Source of the DNA: Clostridium cellulovorans 743B
GTDB taxonomy: Bacteria > Bacillota > Clostridia > Clostridiales > Clostridiaceae
Direction: 5' to 3'
Assembly: GCF_000145275.1 (NCBI RefSeq)
Contig: NC_014393.1
Location: forward strand, 3,906,001-3,970,000
Length of the DNA stretch: 64,000 nt
The stretch's first letter is position 1. Every line of letters begins with the position of its first letter. Shown here one piece after another: positions 17,533-26,385 of this stretch. The notes beneath the pieces were generated by a model that saw only the letters and a list, made by a program, of their open reading frames with translations, was not told where the DNA came from and did not search any database. Both the position numbers and the translations under genes were made by a program.

Positions 17533-19332
17533 TTAACTAAGTAATTTTTTCTTTAAAAGTGCTAAATCGATGGCATTTACTTTACTATCATTATTCATAT
17601 CTGCGTTCTTTAAATTTATCTTTGTTGAATTAGCCAGTAAATAGCTCTTAATATTGGCATAATCAATTGCATTTACACGACCATCTTCATTAACATCACC
17701 AATTATAGAAATTGTATATGTAGCAGAAGTTATATCAGAGTTTGTCATTCCACTCTTTATTGCAACAGCCTTAATAGTTGTATTTTTTGATACTACTATC
17801 GGACTACTATAGGCAGTAGATGAAGCTGTTGGAGTACTTCCGTCAAGTGTATAATATATAGTTGTACCTGAAGTTTTACTGCTAAGTGATATTGTTTGTG
17901 CAGCATTGTAACTACCTGCTGCTACACTAACAGTTGGCATTTCTACCTTTGAAACAGCGCTATTCGTTGATATTTGCACTTTATATGGATATCTTGTTCC
18001 TACTACATCTAAATCAAATGAAGTTAAATTAAGCATTTCCTTCGGAGTTGCACATACTACAAGATAAACTTTTTCTTCATCTCCTTGTAGATTCAAAGTG
18101 TTAGTTCCACTATTCCACATTGTAGAATATCTAGTTTGTCCAGTTTTTGTTTTAGCAACAATGCTTGCACGCCAATCTGCCCCTACTTCTGAACTATTTC
18201 CTTGAAAATTAACGACTACCTGCTTACTCTTTAGATCTATGTTAAGTGGAATAATATTATATCCACCTTGTTGTGGAGCCCTTGAGCTAGGAACCTTAAA
18301 CCATCCATTACTATCATTTTCTAAGGTTGTATAAATTTTATTATAATTTGCACTGTCCTCTGCTATTAATTCATCATAATATTTTTTATAATTAGCTTGT
18401 CTCTTAAAATCAAAGGTTACCATTCTTCTAGCATAGCCACCTAACATATCTTTAGCAGATGTTCCAGATAATCTCTCTAATTTCTTAAACATAACTTCAT
18501 TATTAGTGTCCTTAAACATCGCTTTCATTACTTCAAGACCTAATCCTTTCATTTGGTCAGGATTTTCAGTTACATATAGTAAGAATGGCCAAGCATCATA
18601 ATAGTTCTTCAAATGTGGAAAGTAGTAGTCTGAGTTCAAGACTATTGGCCTAAAGAAGTCTGAATCAGGTCCATAAACATTATTTCCATACTTATAAAAA
18701 CTACTTCCTAAATATTGATCTCTGAACCAATTTGCTGTTACTTCATACCAAGGAGCATCGATAACACCACGTTGATGCATAGTAATGGCATGAGCATATT
18801 CGTGAGGAACTACCCAACTTGGTGGGTCAACACGCATAGCTCCTGGATGTAAAACTAAGAAAGCAAAGCCTTCTCCGTCAGAAGACATATATGCCCAATC
18901 ATCTGTAATCTTTGAAAGTCCAGTATTGGATATGTACACATTTGTTTTGTAGTGATTGCTGCTAGTTAGTGGACTATTAACAGATACACTAGTATCTACA
19001 AAGCCCATTACATTAACATAGAAATCTCTTATTGCCTCTAGGTTTTGTAAATTACCTTTTACTAATTCTTGATTAACAGTTCCTGTAGTATCACCATTTC
19101 CCCAAATTATTTGGAAATGTTCTGAAGTAGCTCTGTTAACTGAATTATCATTCAAATCATAAAAGGAATCTCTTGTTGCACAAGTATAATTTTCAGTCTT
19201 TCCCACTGCTGAAGTATAACTTACAGTGAAATTTATTTTAGCTTCTACGGTCTTAACGTTAATTGTGCTACCTAAAATTCCAACTAATAAACCTGCTGCC
19301 ATCAATATTTGGCAAATCTTTTTCATTTTCAT
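17533..19332 (-). CDS. Cellulosomal DUF6055-type metallopeptidase-like protein with dockerin
   Basis: 599 residues, secreted (signal peptide to about 31, ending VEA). The N-terminal half matches DUF6055 (TSEHFQIIWGNGDTTG) and has a zinc-protease helix VVPHEYAHAITMHQ near residue 175 with a downstream Glu in WYEVTANWF, a gluzincin-like layout. About 450-530 is a chitobiase C-terminal-like beta domain (TIYYTLDGSTPTASSTAYS, TIKAVAIKSG). The end is a type I dockerin with two calcium-binding repeats (GDVNEDGRVNAIDYANIK and ADMNNDSKVNAIDLALLK), which docks to scaffoldin cohesins. Substrate is unknown; a cellulosomal protease or a plant-glycoprotein enzyme are both possible. Confidence 0.85.
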   Translation of the reverse strand: MKMKKICQILMAAGLLVGILGSTINVKTVEAKINFTVSYTSAVGKTENYTCATRDSFYDLNDNSVNRATSEHFQIIWGNGDTTGTVNQELVKGNLQNLEAIRDFYVNVMGFVDTSVSVNSPLTSSNHYKTNVYISNTGLSKITDDWAYMSSDGEGFAFLVLHPGAMRVDPPSWVVPHEYAHAITMHQRGVIDAPWYEVTANWFRDQYLGSSFYKYGNNVYGPDSDFFRPIVLNSDYYFPHLKNYYDAWPFLLYVTENPDQMKGLGLEVMKAMFKDTNNEVMFKKLERLSGTSAKDMLGGYARRMVTFDFKRQANYKKYYDELIAEDSANYNKIYTTLENDSNGWFKVPSSRAPQQGGYNIIPLNIDLKSKQVVVNFQGNSSEVGADWRASIVAKTKTGQTRYSTMWNSGTNTLNLQGDEEKVYLVVCATPKEMLNLTSFDLDVVGTRYPYKVQISTNSAVSKVEMPTVSVAAGSYNAAQTISLSSKTSGTTIYYTLDGSTPTASSTAYSSPIVVSKNTTIKAVAIKSGMTNSDITSATYTISIIGDVNEDGRVNAIDYANIKSYLLANSTKINLKNADMNNDSKVNAIDLALLKKKLLS

Positions 19333-19520
19333 CTTCTTTACCTCTCCTAAAGATTATAAATATTGTCCTTATACAAAGTATTAAGCTTTCGTCTTGGTTC
19401 TTTTAACATAATTCTCTCTTCTTATTAGCTATTTTTTCTTATTGCTTAATTTTTCCATATACCATGAATAAAATTCTCCCCTCCCCTTTTATGATTTAAA
19501 ACTACTCTTTAAGCCTACTC

Positions 19521-19536
19521 AGGTTTATGTAAACCT
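19521..19536. promoter_or_regulatory. Palindromic operator candidate
   Basis: AGGTTTA-TG-TAAACCT, a 7-bp perfect inverted repeat with a 2-bp centre, about 190 bp upstream of the dockerin-protein start. No regulator can be assigned. Confidence 0.3.
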
Positions 19537-19762
19537 TTTCTTTGAACTGGAAACTTTTCCACAAGTTGCGCAGACATTAAAGTTTTCGACTATAAATTTG
19601 AGTTATCTCAATAATAAGTAAAACTTACACTTATATATAATCTATAGTTTTATATATCATTTTATATTTATTGTAACTAATTATACATTAACTTACAATA
19701 TGTAATCGTATTTTTAGAAGAAATATATTACTTTATTAGGATTTTATTTCTATAAAATCTAA

Positions 19763-19813
19763 AAAACAACCCTTTCTTATGATATAGTAGGATCATTAAG
19801 AAAGAATTGTTTC
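19763..19813 (-). terminator. Probable terminator of manA
   Basis: AACAACCCTTTCTTA pairs imperfectly with TAAGAAAGAATTGTT around a long loop; the minus strand continues into a TTTTTT run. Confidence 0.55.
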
Positions 19814-19849
19814 TATTTAATTTATAAAAATCTATAATAAAGCTATCTG

Positions 19850-20794
19850 CTACTCAGCAGGAACATAACTCTTCAAAAGATTCATTTGGCCTTTAAAAAC
19901 ATATTGCCCAGCTGTTGCAGGAATTAAAATGCTATCACCTTTTTTTACTTCTGTCTTATAACTTGCAGTTTCTAAAGTTCCATTTCCTTCTACACAAGTA
20001 AATATAAAAAATCTATCTTCTTCACTATTTTCCTTTAACGTTGCTTTAACTTCATACATTTCTAAAGCAAATTTATCACAAAGAATATAATTAAGCTTTT
20101 TATAATCTTGATCTTCATAAGCAATTTGTCCAATACTTGCTTTACCTCTAAGATTCATATTCATTACATCAAGGGCTTTTTCAATATGTAGTTCTCTACC
20201 CCTATTGTAATCATAAACTCTATAAGTTGTATCACTATTTTGTTGGATTTCTGCTAAAACTATTCCTTCACCTATAGCATGAATTAATCCACTTTCAACA
20301 AAGTACACTTCACCACTTTTAACTTCTATATAGTTCATCAATTCTTCAACTGTTCCATTTTCAATAGCAGTTTTAAACTGATCTTTAGATACACCTTCTT
20401 TTGTTCCTAAGATAAGCTTAGCACCTGGTTTTGCATCAACTATATACCAACATTCAGTTTTTCCCAATTCATTTTCAACGCGTTTGCCATATTCATCATC
20501 TGGATGAACTTGAACTGATAAGCTTTCATTTGAATTTATTATCTTTATTAATAATGGGAAAACTTCTTTATCAATCTTTTTTCCTAATAACTCTTCTGGA
20601 TAAGTATCTATAAGTTCTTTCAAAGATTTTCCTTTCAATTCTCCTTCTGCTACAACGCTCATACCATTATCGTGGCAAGCTACATCCCAGCTTTCACCGA
20701 TGTCACCTTCTGGCAGATTACCCCTAAAGGCTTCCATATCTCTTCCGCCCCAAATTTTATCATAATATAAATTTTCGAATTTTAATGGATACAT
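19850..20794 (-). CDS. manA: Mannose-6-phosphate isomerase, class I
   Basis: Zinc enzyme that interconverts mannose-6-phosphate and fructose-6-phosphate. Landmarks: KIWGGRDMEAF and IGESWDVACHD at the start, SVQVHPDDEYG and GKTECWYIVDA (metal ligands), GLIHAIGEGI and the cupin-like C-terminal domain. The length of 314 residues fits the short Bacillus-type ManA. GGAGGAAC precedes the ATG. It lies at the distal end of the mannan locus, where it would feed mannose units into glycolysis. Mannose-1-phosphate from the phosphorylases still needs a phosphomannomutase, which is not in the window. Confidence 0.95.
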   Translation of the reverse strand: MYPLKFENLYYDKIWGGRDMEAFRGNLPEGDIGESWDVACHDNGMSVVAEGELKGKSLKELIDTYPEELLGKKIDKEVFPLLIKIINSNESLSVQVHPDDEYGKRVENELGKTECWYIVDAKPGAKLILGTKEGVSKDQFKTAIENGTVEELMNYIEVKSGEVYFVESGLIHAIGEGIVLAEIQQNSDTTYRVYDYNRGRELHIEKALDVMNMNLRGKASIGQIAYEDQDYKKLNYILCDKFALEMYEVKATLKENSEEDRFFIFTCVEGNGTLETASYKTEVKKGDSILIPATAGQYVFKGQMNLLKSYVPAE

Positions 20795-21065
20795 AATTGT
20801 TCCTCCTTCTTATATCCTATAGCCTAATCTATTCATATCGGTTTAACTTGTTTCATACTTAGAATCTTAGTACTCAGTTTAAAAATATTATATATTGTTA
20901 AACTTACTGTAAATCGTGCTTATTTTATCGAATTATACTTATCACCATATTTTTCTTTTGCCTTTTTTGTATATTTTAAAACAAAATCAGATTTAGCCTC
21001 TGCAGGTAATTAATTTTACTTATTTAACAATTGAAAATCAACACACAATTTAACAATATGTTGAA

Positions 21066-21491
21066 CTATATATTCTTTTTCATATAATACCGTTTATGCT
21101 CCATTGGACAATCATCCAATACACCAAAAACCTCATATCCATGCTTAATATAAAAATCTTTTGCTTGAAAATCAAAGGTATCTAAATGAATTAATTTGCA
21201 CCCTTTTTCTTTGGCAACTTTTTCTACTTCATTTAAAAGTCCAGAGCCATATCCCTCTTTACGAAAATCTTCTTTCACCCAGAGAACATCTATATATAAG
21301 CACTTCCAACAGTATAACGAACTGTTTATTCCTGCTATTATATCTCCATTCGAATCTTTTATCATTCGATTGATTGCTAAAAAAGTTGGTTCTTGAGTGA
21401 AAGGTACTTTTGAAGAATTATATTTAATTATTCCGTTATCAACTACGTGCCATCCTTCATCTGTACTTTCTTCTATAACATAATTTGTCAC
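21066..21491 (-). CDS. GNAT-family N-acetyltransferase
   Basis: 141 residues with the GNAT core: LYIDVLWVKEDFRKEGYGSG (strand 4 and the acetyl-CoA loop RKEGYGSG), EKVAKEKGCKLIHLDTFDFQA and FYIKHGYEVFG. It starts with GTG after a GGGGGC-like ribosome binding site. The substrate is not predictable. It lies inside the mannan locus but has no evident role in it. Confidence 0.85.
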   Translation of the reverse strand: MTNYVIEESTDEGWHVVDNGIIKYNSSKVPFTQEPTFLAINRMIKDSNGDIIAGINSSLYCWKCLYIDVLWVKEDFRKEGYGSGLLNEVEKVAKEKGCKLIHLDTFDFQAKDFYIKHGYEVFGVLDDCPMEHKRYYMKKNI

Positions 21492-21612
21492 AGTTAGTTG
21501 CCCCCAGTTTAATTTATAGATTTTTTATACATCTCAATTTACAACTTTATTCCTTTACATAACCTACATCAATTATATATAGGCTTCTTAATTATATAAA
21601 CAATTACTTAAG

Positions 21613-21642
21613 AAAAAGATTCAGCTAATGCTGAATCTTTTT
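21613..21642 (-). terminator. Terminator of the GH130/epimerase operon
   Basis: AAAAGATTCAGC-TAAT-GCTGAATCTTTT directly after the stop at 21654, with A and T tracts on both sides. Confidence 0.9.
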
Positions 21643-21653
21643 AGCTTACAATA

Positions 21654-22676
21654 TTATCTTAAAGCAATTTCATCTCCAGGAACTAGTTCAGAGTTAGCTT
21701 TTATATACTCAACAAGTTCATCAAGTTTTGTATAAGCTACTCCAACATGAGTATCAGCTGCTCCGTAGTATATTGCTATTCTATTAGTTTCGCTGTCATG
21801 AAGTGTTGCACATGGGAATACAACGTTAGGAACAAATCCTGATGTTTCGTATATCTTTTCTGGTGTTAATATATAATCTCTGCATCTATATAATACTTTT
21901 GATGGCTCATCTATATCAAGGATAGCAGCACCCATACTGTAAACATAACCGTTACAAGTCCAGCTAACTCCATGATAAAGTAATAACCACCCTTCTGAAG
22001 TTTCTATTGGAACTGCCCCAGCACCGATTTTAGTTCCTTGCCACCAGCCGCTTCCGCCTTTAGACATAACCTTTCTGTTTCTTCCCCAGTGAGTAAGGTC
22101 TGGGCTCTCGCTTATGAATATATCACCAAATGGAGTATGTGCACTATCACTTGGTCTGCTTAACATTAAGTATTTTCCATTAACCTTTCTTGGGAATAAT
22201 ACACCGTTTCTGTTGAAAGGAACAAATGGGTTTTCAAGTCTTGTAAAAGTCTTGAAGTCTTTAGTCATACCAAGACCTAAAGCTGCACCACCACCAAATT
22301 CTGTACACCAAATCATGTAGTAAGTGTCTTCGATTTTAACTAGACGTGGGTCATATGCATAGCCTGGTTGGAATGGCTTTCCTTCTTCGTCTATCCATTG
22401 GATTTCATCATTTTCAACTTCCCAGTTTATAGCATCGTCACTCCAGCCAAGATGAATATGAGCTCTACCATTTTTGTGGTCTGCTCTGAAAATACCTACG
22501 AATTTATCACCATAAGGCATTACTGCACTATTATATATTCTTGCACATTTTTTAGTTGGGTTCCATGGCATTATAGGGTTAGTGTCATGTCTCCAAACTA
22601 TTTCTTCGCTGCCTTCTGGTCTATCCTGCCAAGGCATATTCTTTAATGGTTCGCTTATCATTTTAATGTTACTCAC
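21654..22676 (-). CDS. Beta-1,4-mannooligosaccharide phosphorylase (GH130, subgroup 2)
   Basis: Cytosolic enzyme that removes the non-reducing mannose from beta-1,4-mannooligosaccharides with phosphate to give mannose-1-phosphate. The N-terminus (LKNMPWQDRPEGSEEIVWRH) and the five-bladed propeller motifs (YNSAVMPYGDKFVGIFRAD, GYAYDPRLVKIEDTYY, GGSGWWQGTKIGAGAVPI, CATLHDSETNRIAIYYGAAD) match GH130_2 proteins such as RaMP2. 340 residues is the usual size. The GTG start follows GGAGG at 8 bp. It is last in an operon with the epimerase and the other GH130. Confidence 0.88.
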   Translation of the reverse strand: MSNIKMISEPLKNMPWQDRPEGSEEIVWRHDTNPIMPWNPTKKCARIYNSAVMPYGDKFVGIFRADHKNGRAHIHLGWSDDAINWEVENDEIQWIDEEGKPFQPGYAYDPRLVKIEDTYYMIWCTEFGGGAALGLGMTKDFKTFTRLENPFVPFNRNGVLFPRKVNGKYLMLSRPSDSAHTPFGDIFISESPDLTHWGRNRKVMSKGGSGWWQGTKIGAGAVPIETSEGWLLLYHGVSWTCNGYVYSMGAAILDIDEPSKVLYRCRDYILTPEKIYETSGFVPNVVFPCATLHDSETNRIAIYYGAADTHVGVAYTKLDELVEYIKANSELVPGDEIALR

Positions 22677-22751
22677 GTTATTACCTCCATCATTTTCATG
22701 TTATTTACATATTAAAATATTATATACATTCCACTACATTTCTTAAGTCCA

Positions 22752-22800
22752 CGATATTTGAGTCTGTGTAGAAACTTTGTTGGAACTTATATATTTCTAA
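22752..22800. repeat. Dispersed repeat family B, copy 1
   Basis: Contains GTAGAAACTTTGTTGGAACT followed by TATATAT. It aligns with 57580-57625 in the same orientation and with 46319-46370 on the opposite strand. It lies between the two GH130 genes. Confidence 0.5.
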
Positions 22801-22828
22801 ATTTCCCTGGACACTTATCGAATACAAG

Positions 22829-24052
22829 TTATTTTATTGATTTTAGTAACTCTTTTAATTCTGCATCTTCGCAGTTTTCTATAAATTCAAAGTTTTTAGA
22901 AATTATTTCACATCTAGCTTCTACACAGCCTCTTGATATTAATGCATCCTTAGGTGTGTTCATGTTGTAATCAAGTAATTGTGCAATTGAAGTTTTTGCT
23001 ACATGGCATCTTGTATCTGATGAAGCGTAGTATATCAATACTTCTCCATTATCTCTTACAACTAGACCGTTTGTGAATACAACGTTAGAAACGTCTCCTA
23101 CTCTTTCTTCTCCCATTGGTGCGATTAAATGTCCAGCTGGTGAGTAGATTACCTTTGTTGGGTCTTCAAGAGAAGTCATAAAGCTATATATTACATATCT
23201 TAAACCAGCAGCTGTATTTCTAACACCATGAGCTATGTGTATCCAGCCTTTATCAGTTTTTATTGGTGCTGGTCCTTGACCATTTTTAACTTCTTTAATT
23301 GTGTGGTATAACTTTTCATCCACAAGAACTTCTTTTTCGATAACAGCATTTTCCATGTTATCAGCTAAGCCCCATGCTATTCCGCCGCCATTTCCAGTTT
23401 CAATGAAACCATCTTGTGGTCTTGTGTAGAAAGCATATTTTCCATCAACGAATTCTGGGTGAAGAACAACGTTTCTTTGTTGAGCTGATGCTGTTTTAAG
23501 ATCTGCTAATCTTTCCCAAGTCTTTAAGTCCTTTGTTCTTACTATTCCACATTGAGCATCAGCACTTGAAGTATCACCCTTTGGTGCATTTGGATCTTTT
23601 CTTTCTGAACAGAATAATCCATAGATGTTTCCATCTTCATGCTTTGTAAGTCTCATATCATAGACATTTACGTCTGGGTTTTCTGTTTGTGGTAGTAATA
23701 TTGGGAAATCCCAGAACTTAAAGTTGTCAATTCCATTTTCACTTTCAGCAACAGCAAAGAAAGATTTTCTGTCAACACCTTCTGTTCTTACTATTAAATA
23801 AACTTTTCCGTTTAGTTCAATAGCACCTGGGTTGAAAGCACAGTTAACTCCATCTCTTTCCATTAAGAATGGATTTGTTTCTGGATTTAAGTCATATCTC
23901 CAAAATAATGGAGTATGTTCTGCAGTTACTACTGGGTATTTATATCTTTTGAATATTCCATTGCCTAAAGCTTCTTCTTCATTTGGTCTTGTAATTAATT
24001 CATTGTGTTCTCTGATTAAGCCTTTTAATCTGTTTTCAAATAAACTGTTCAT
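22829..24052 (-). CDS. 4-O-beta-D-mannosyl-D-glucose phosphorylase (GH130, subgroup 1)
   Basis: Converts mannosyl-glucose plus phosphate to mannose-1-phosphate and glucose. Nearly every landmark of characterised MGP enzymes is present: TPLFWRYDLNPETNPFLMER, LIVRTEGVDRKSFFAVAES, NVYDMRLTKHEDG, QQRNVVLHPEFVDGKY, FYTRPQDGFIETGNGGG, YHTIKEVKNG, HGVRNTAAGLRYV, MGEERVGDVSNVVF and YYASSDTRCHVA. Chosen start ATG 24052, two bases after the stop of the epimerase gene; a longer frame would run through that gene. It works directly on the product of the epimerase. Confidence 0.93.
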   Translation of the reverse strand: MNSLFENRLKGLIREHNELITRPNEEEALGNGIFKRYKYPVVTAEHTPLFWRYDLNPETNPFLMERDGVNCAFNPGAIELNGKVYLIVRTEGVDRKSFFAVAESENGIDNFKFWDFPILLPQTENPDVNVYDMRLTKHEDGNIYGLFCSERKDPNAPKGDTSSADAQCGIVRTKDLKTWERLADLKTASAQQRNVVLHPEFVDGKYAFYTRPQDGFIETGNGGGIAWGLADNMENAVIEKEVLVDEKLYHTIKEVKNGQGPAPIKTDKGWIHIAHGVRNTAAGLRYVIYSFMTSLEDPTKVIYSPAGHLIAPMGEERVGDVSNVVFTNGLVVRDNGEVLIYYASSDTRCHVAKTSIAQLLDYNMNTPKDALISRGCVEARCEIISKNFEFIENCEDAELKELLKSIK

Positions 24053-24054
24053 CC

Positions 24055-25266
24055 CTATTCTCTCACCCTTCCAACTCTTTGAATTATTTCGTAACACATT
24101 CTGCTATTATGATATGGACACTTCCACATACTTACCTTTGGTTCATCATTATAATTTACACAGCTGCTAGGTGCTTTCCAGAACCACTCACCGTTATCAT
24201 GATCTACTACATGTTTATTTATAAAATCCCAAATCTTTTTTGAAGCTTCAAGATATTTCACATCACCTGTTAATTCATAAGCATTATAGAAACCTACCAC
24301 AGCTTCTGCTTGTGGCCACCAATGCTTTTCTCTATCAAGTGCTCCATTTTCATGGACTTCATAAATTAAACCATTATCTTCATCTATTCCTTGTTCTAGA
24401 GTTATTTCAGCCATTCTAAGAGTTACTTCCTTGCAACGGTTGATTACAGCTTCGTCGCCAAGAACTTCTGCTGCTTCATATAAAAGCCAGCTACCTTCTA
24501 TATCATGACCATAAGATATTACGTTAGATTTTTGAGTCCATTTTTCATCAAAGAATAATTTAAATTGATAAGTCTCATTGTTTATTATGTGTTTGATTGT
24601 TACATCTATCAATTCAGTCAATTTATCTTTAAGAATTTCATCTTTAAAAACTCTATAAAGATTAGTATAAGCTTCTAAAACATGCAAATGAGTATTCATT
24701 GATTTCTTTTCATTCATATCTTTTTCGCTTAATCTTAAGTCCTCAAGCAATACCCATGCATTTGAATAAGCTTCAAAATAACCTTGATTTTCTTTGTCAT
24801 ATCCATGTTCTTCAATTAAGAAGAATATTTTTTTAGCATATTCTAAAGCTTCTTGATTTCCGGTAGCTTTATAGTATTCAGTTAAACTATATATTCCAAA
24901 GGCTTCAGCGTAGATTTGTTTCTTTCCATCTAATACTGTAGCGTCTGCATTAAGCGACCAGAAAAATCCACCAAACTCTTTATCCCAGAAATTGTTAATC
25001 AAATAATCGTATGCATAAGTTGCCATTTCTTTATATTCTTCTTTTTTAAACATTCCATATGCATAAGAGTATGTCCATAGAATTCTAGTACATAAAATAA
25101 CGCCTTTTTCCGAATTTTTGTTTATTTCTAGTGAATTAGTAATAAATCCATAGAAACCACCATTTTCATCATCCTTAGTATTATTTAGCCAAAAAGGAAG
25201 AATATCCTCTAATAATTCTTTTTTTATTTCTTCAACCATACCATTTATTATAGTTTTTTCGCTCAT
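24055..25266 (-). CDS. Cellobiose 2-epimerase (mannobiose epimerase)
   Basis: Epimerises the reducing-end sugar of beta-1,4 disaccharides; in this context mannobiose to mannosyl-glucose. An (alpha/alpha)6-barrel protein of about 403 residues with WLNNTKDDENGGFYGF, RILWTYSYAYG, YAEAFGIYSLTEYY, MNTHLHVLEAYTNLY, SYGHDIEGSWLLYEA, and the REKHWWPQAEAVVGFYNAY segment that carries catalytic His and Trp residues. The second of two adjacent ATG codons (25266) is better spaced from GAGGTGG. First gene of the epimerase-MGP-MOP operon. Confidence 0.93.
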   Translation of the reverse strand: MSEKTIINGMVEEIKKELLEDILPFWLNNTKDDENGGFYGFITNSLEINKNSEKGVILCTRILWTYSYAYGMFKKEEYKEMATYAYDYLINNFWDKEFGGFFWSLNADATVLDGKKQIYAEAFGIYSLTEYYKATGNQEALEYAKKIFFLIEEHGYDKENQGYFEAYSNAWVLLEDLRLSEKDMNEKKSMNTHLHVLEAYTNLYRVFKDEILKDKLTELIDVTIKHIINNETYQFKLFFDEKWTQKSNVISYGHDIEGSWLLYEAAEVLGDEAVINRCKEVTLRMAEITLEQGIDEDNGLIYEVHENGALDREKHWWPQAEAVVGFYNAYELTGDVKYLEASKKIWDFINKHVVDHDNGEWFWKAPSSCVNYNDEPKVSMWKCPYHNSRMCYEIIQRVGRVRE

Positions 25267-25302
25267 CATACCACCTCGTTTTACATCAACTCAATGTTCA
25301 TT

Positions 25303-25331
25303 TGCAACATTACTAAATCAAAATTGTTGCA
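25303..25331 (-). promoter_or_regulatory. Inverted-repeat operator candidate before the epimerase operon
   Basis: TGCAACA (25303-25309) and TGTTGCA (25325-25331), a perfect 7-bp inverted repeat with a 15-bp spacer, about 40 bp upstream of the epimerase start. It could bind the nearby LacI or AraC-type regulator; no assignment is possible. Confidence 0.4.
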
Positions 25332-25435
25332 TTTATATTAATAATATATTACATCCCGAAATTTTTCAATAACTATCTAGTAAGTTTTCGAAGTTTTTAT
25401 TAGTTTTCAAAATGTGAATACTACTTTTTTTGAAT

Positions 25436-25474
25436 AAAAAACTGCACATTTTATGTAACATAAATTGTGCAGTT
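25436..25474 (-). terminator. Terminator of the ABC-transporter operon
   Basis: On the minus strand AACTGCACA and TGTGCAGTT arms, with ATTTATG-TTA-CATAAA at the tip, are followed by TTTTTT. One mismatch interrupts the stem. The core is shared with the palindrome at 35838-35866. Confidence 0.75.
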
Positions 25475-25515
25475 GTGTTTTTACATCATTAATAGTCTTC
25501 CCTAAATAATCTTTC

Positions 25516-26385
25516 CTACTCCTTTACAGCTCCATCTGTAATACCTGCAAAAATAAATTTTTGTAGGAATAAATATAGTACTAAGGTAGGAACCATAACA
25601 GCCATAATACCCGCGCCCATGATGTTCCACTGTGAATTCTGGTCTGATGAGAAAGACATCAGGGCTGTAGAGACTGTTTTTAAGCTAGTTTTTGGCATGT
25701 ACAAGTAAGGTGTTAACATATCATTATAGATACCAATTACCTTTAATATTATTACTGTAGCCATAGCTGGTTTTAATTGTGGTAGAATTATTGATCTATA
25801 TATTTTAAAGTAAGATGCTCCTTCTATTACAGCACTTTCATCTAAAGAATATGGTATATTGTCCATAAATTGAAGGAATATATATATCTGTGTTATATCT
25901 GCACCAGCATATATAAGAATCGCTGCTAATCTTGTATTAAATAAACCTAAGCCTTTGATGATACTAAAAGTAGCAACTTGAGTTGTTATACTTGGGATAA
26001 ATGTTGGAATTAAGAATAACAATAGTATTAATTTCTTATGTTTGAAGTTAAATCTACCTAAAACATAAGCAACCATTGATCCTAACATAACACTTAAGAA
26101 TACAGAGATGACGATCAAAATTACCGTATTCTTGAAGGCAAGAAGCATCTTACCTTTTTCCACTACTTGTTGATAGTTTATTAATGTAAAGTTCTTTGGA
26201 AGTTCAAAGATGCCACTGTACATATATTCTTCATTGCCTTTGAAAGATCCGTTAAACACTATAAAGATTGGTCCTAACACCATTATTGATAGTATACCTA
26301 ACAATAGATAATTTACCGCTTTACCTATTGGGCTTTGTATTTCAACTGCTGTTAAAACTGGTCCCTTCCTCTTCTTAAACAACAT
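25516..26385 (-). CDS. Sugar ABC transporter permease (MalG-like)
   Basis: 289 residues with six transmembrane helices and the EAA loop (SLDESAVIEGASYFKIYRSIILPQ, written here in part: DESAVIEGASYFKI). This is the second permease of a CUT1-type importer. Its ATG directly follows the stop codon of the first permease, with the ribosome binding site AAGGAGG inside that gene. In this locus the substrate is probably mannooligosaccharides. No ATPase gene is in the operon. Confidence 0.92.
   Translation of the reverse strand: MLFKKRKGPVLTAVEIQSPIGKAVNYLLLGILSIMVLGPIFIVFNGSFKGNEEYMYSGIFELPKNFTLINYQQVVEKGKMLLAFKNTVILIVISVFLSVMLGSMVAYVLGRFNFKHKKLILLLFLIPTFIPSITTQVATFSIIKGLGLFNTRLAAILIYAGADITQIYIFLQFMDNIPYSLDESAVIEGASYFKIYRSIILPQLKPAMATVIILKVIGIYNDMLTPYLYMPKTSLKTVSTALMSFSSDQNSQWNIMGAGIMAVMVPTLVLYLFLQKFIFAGITDGAVKE

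Larger units (their letters stand above)
19333..19849. other. Intergenic region
   Basis: No gene seen. It holds the upstream region of the dockerin gene, with a palindrome at 19521-19536, and the terminator after manA (19763-19813). Confidence 0.5.
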
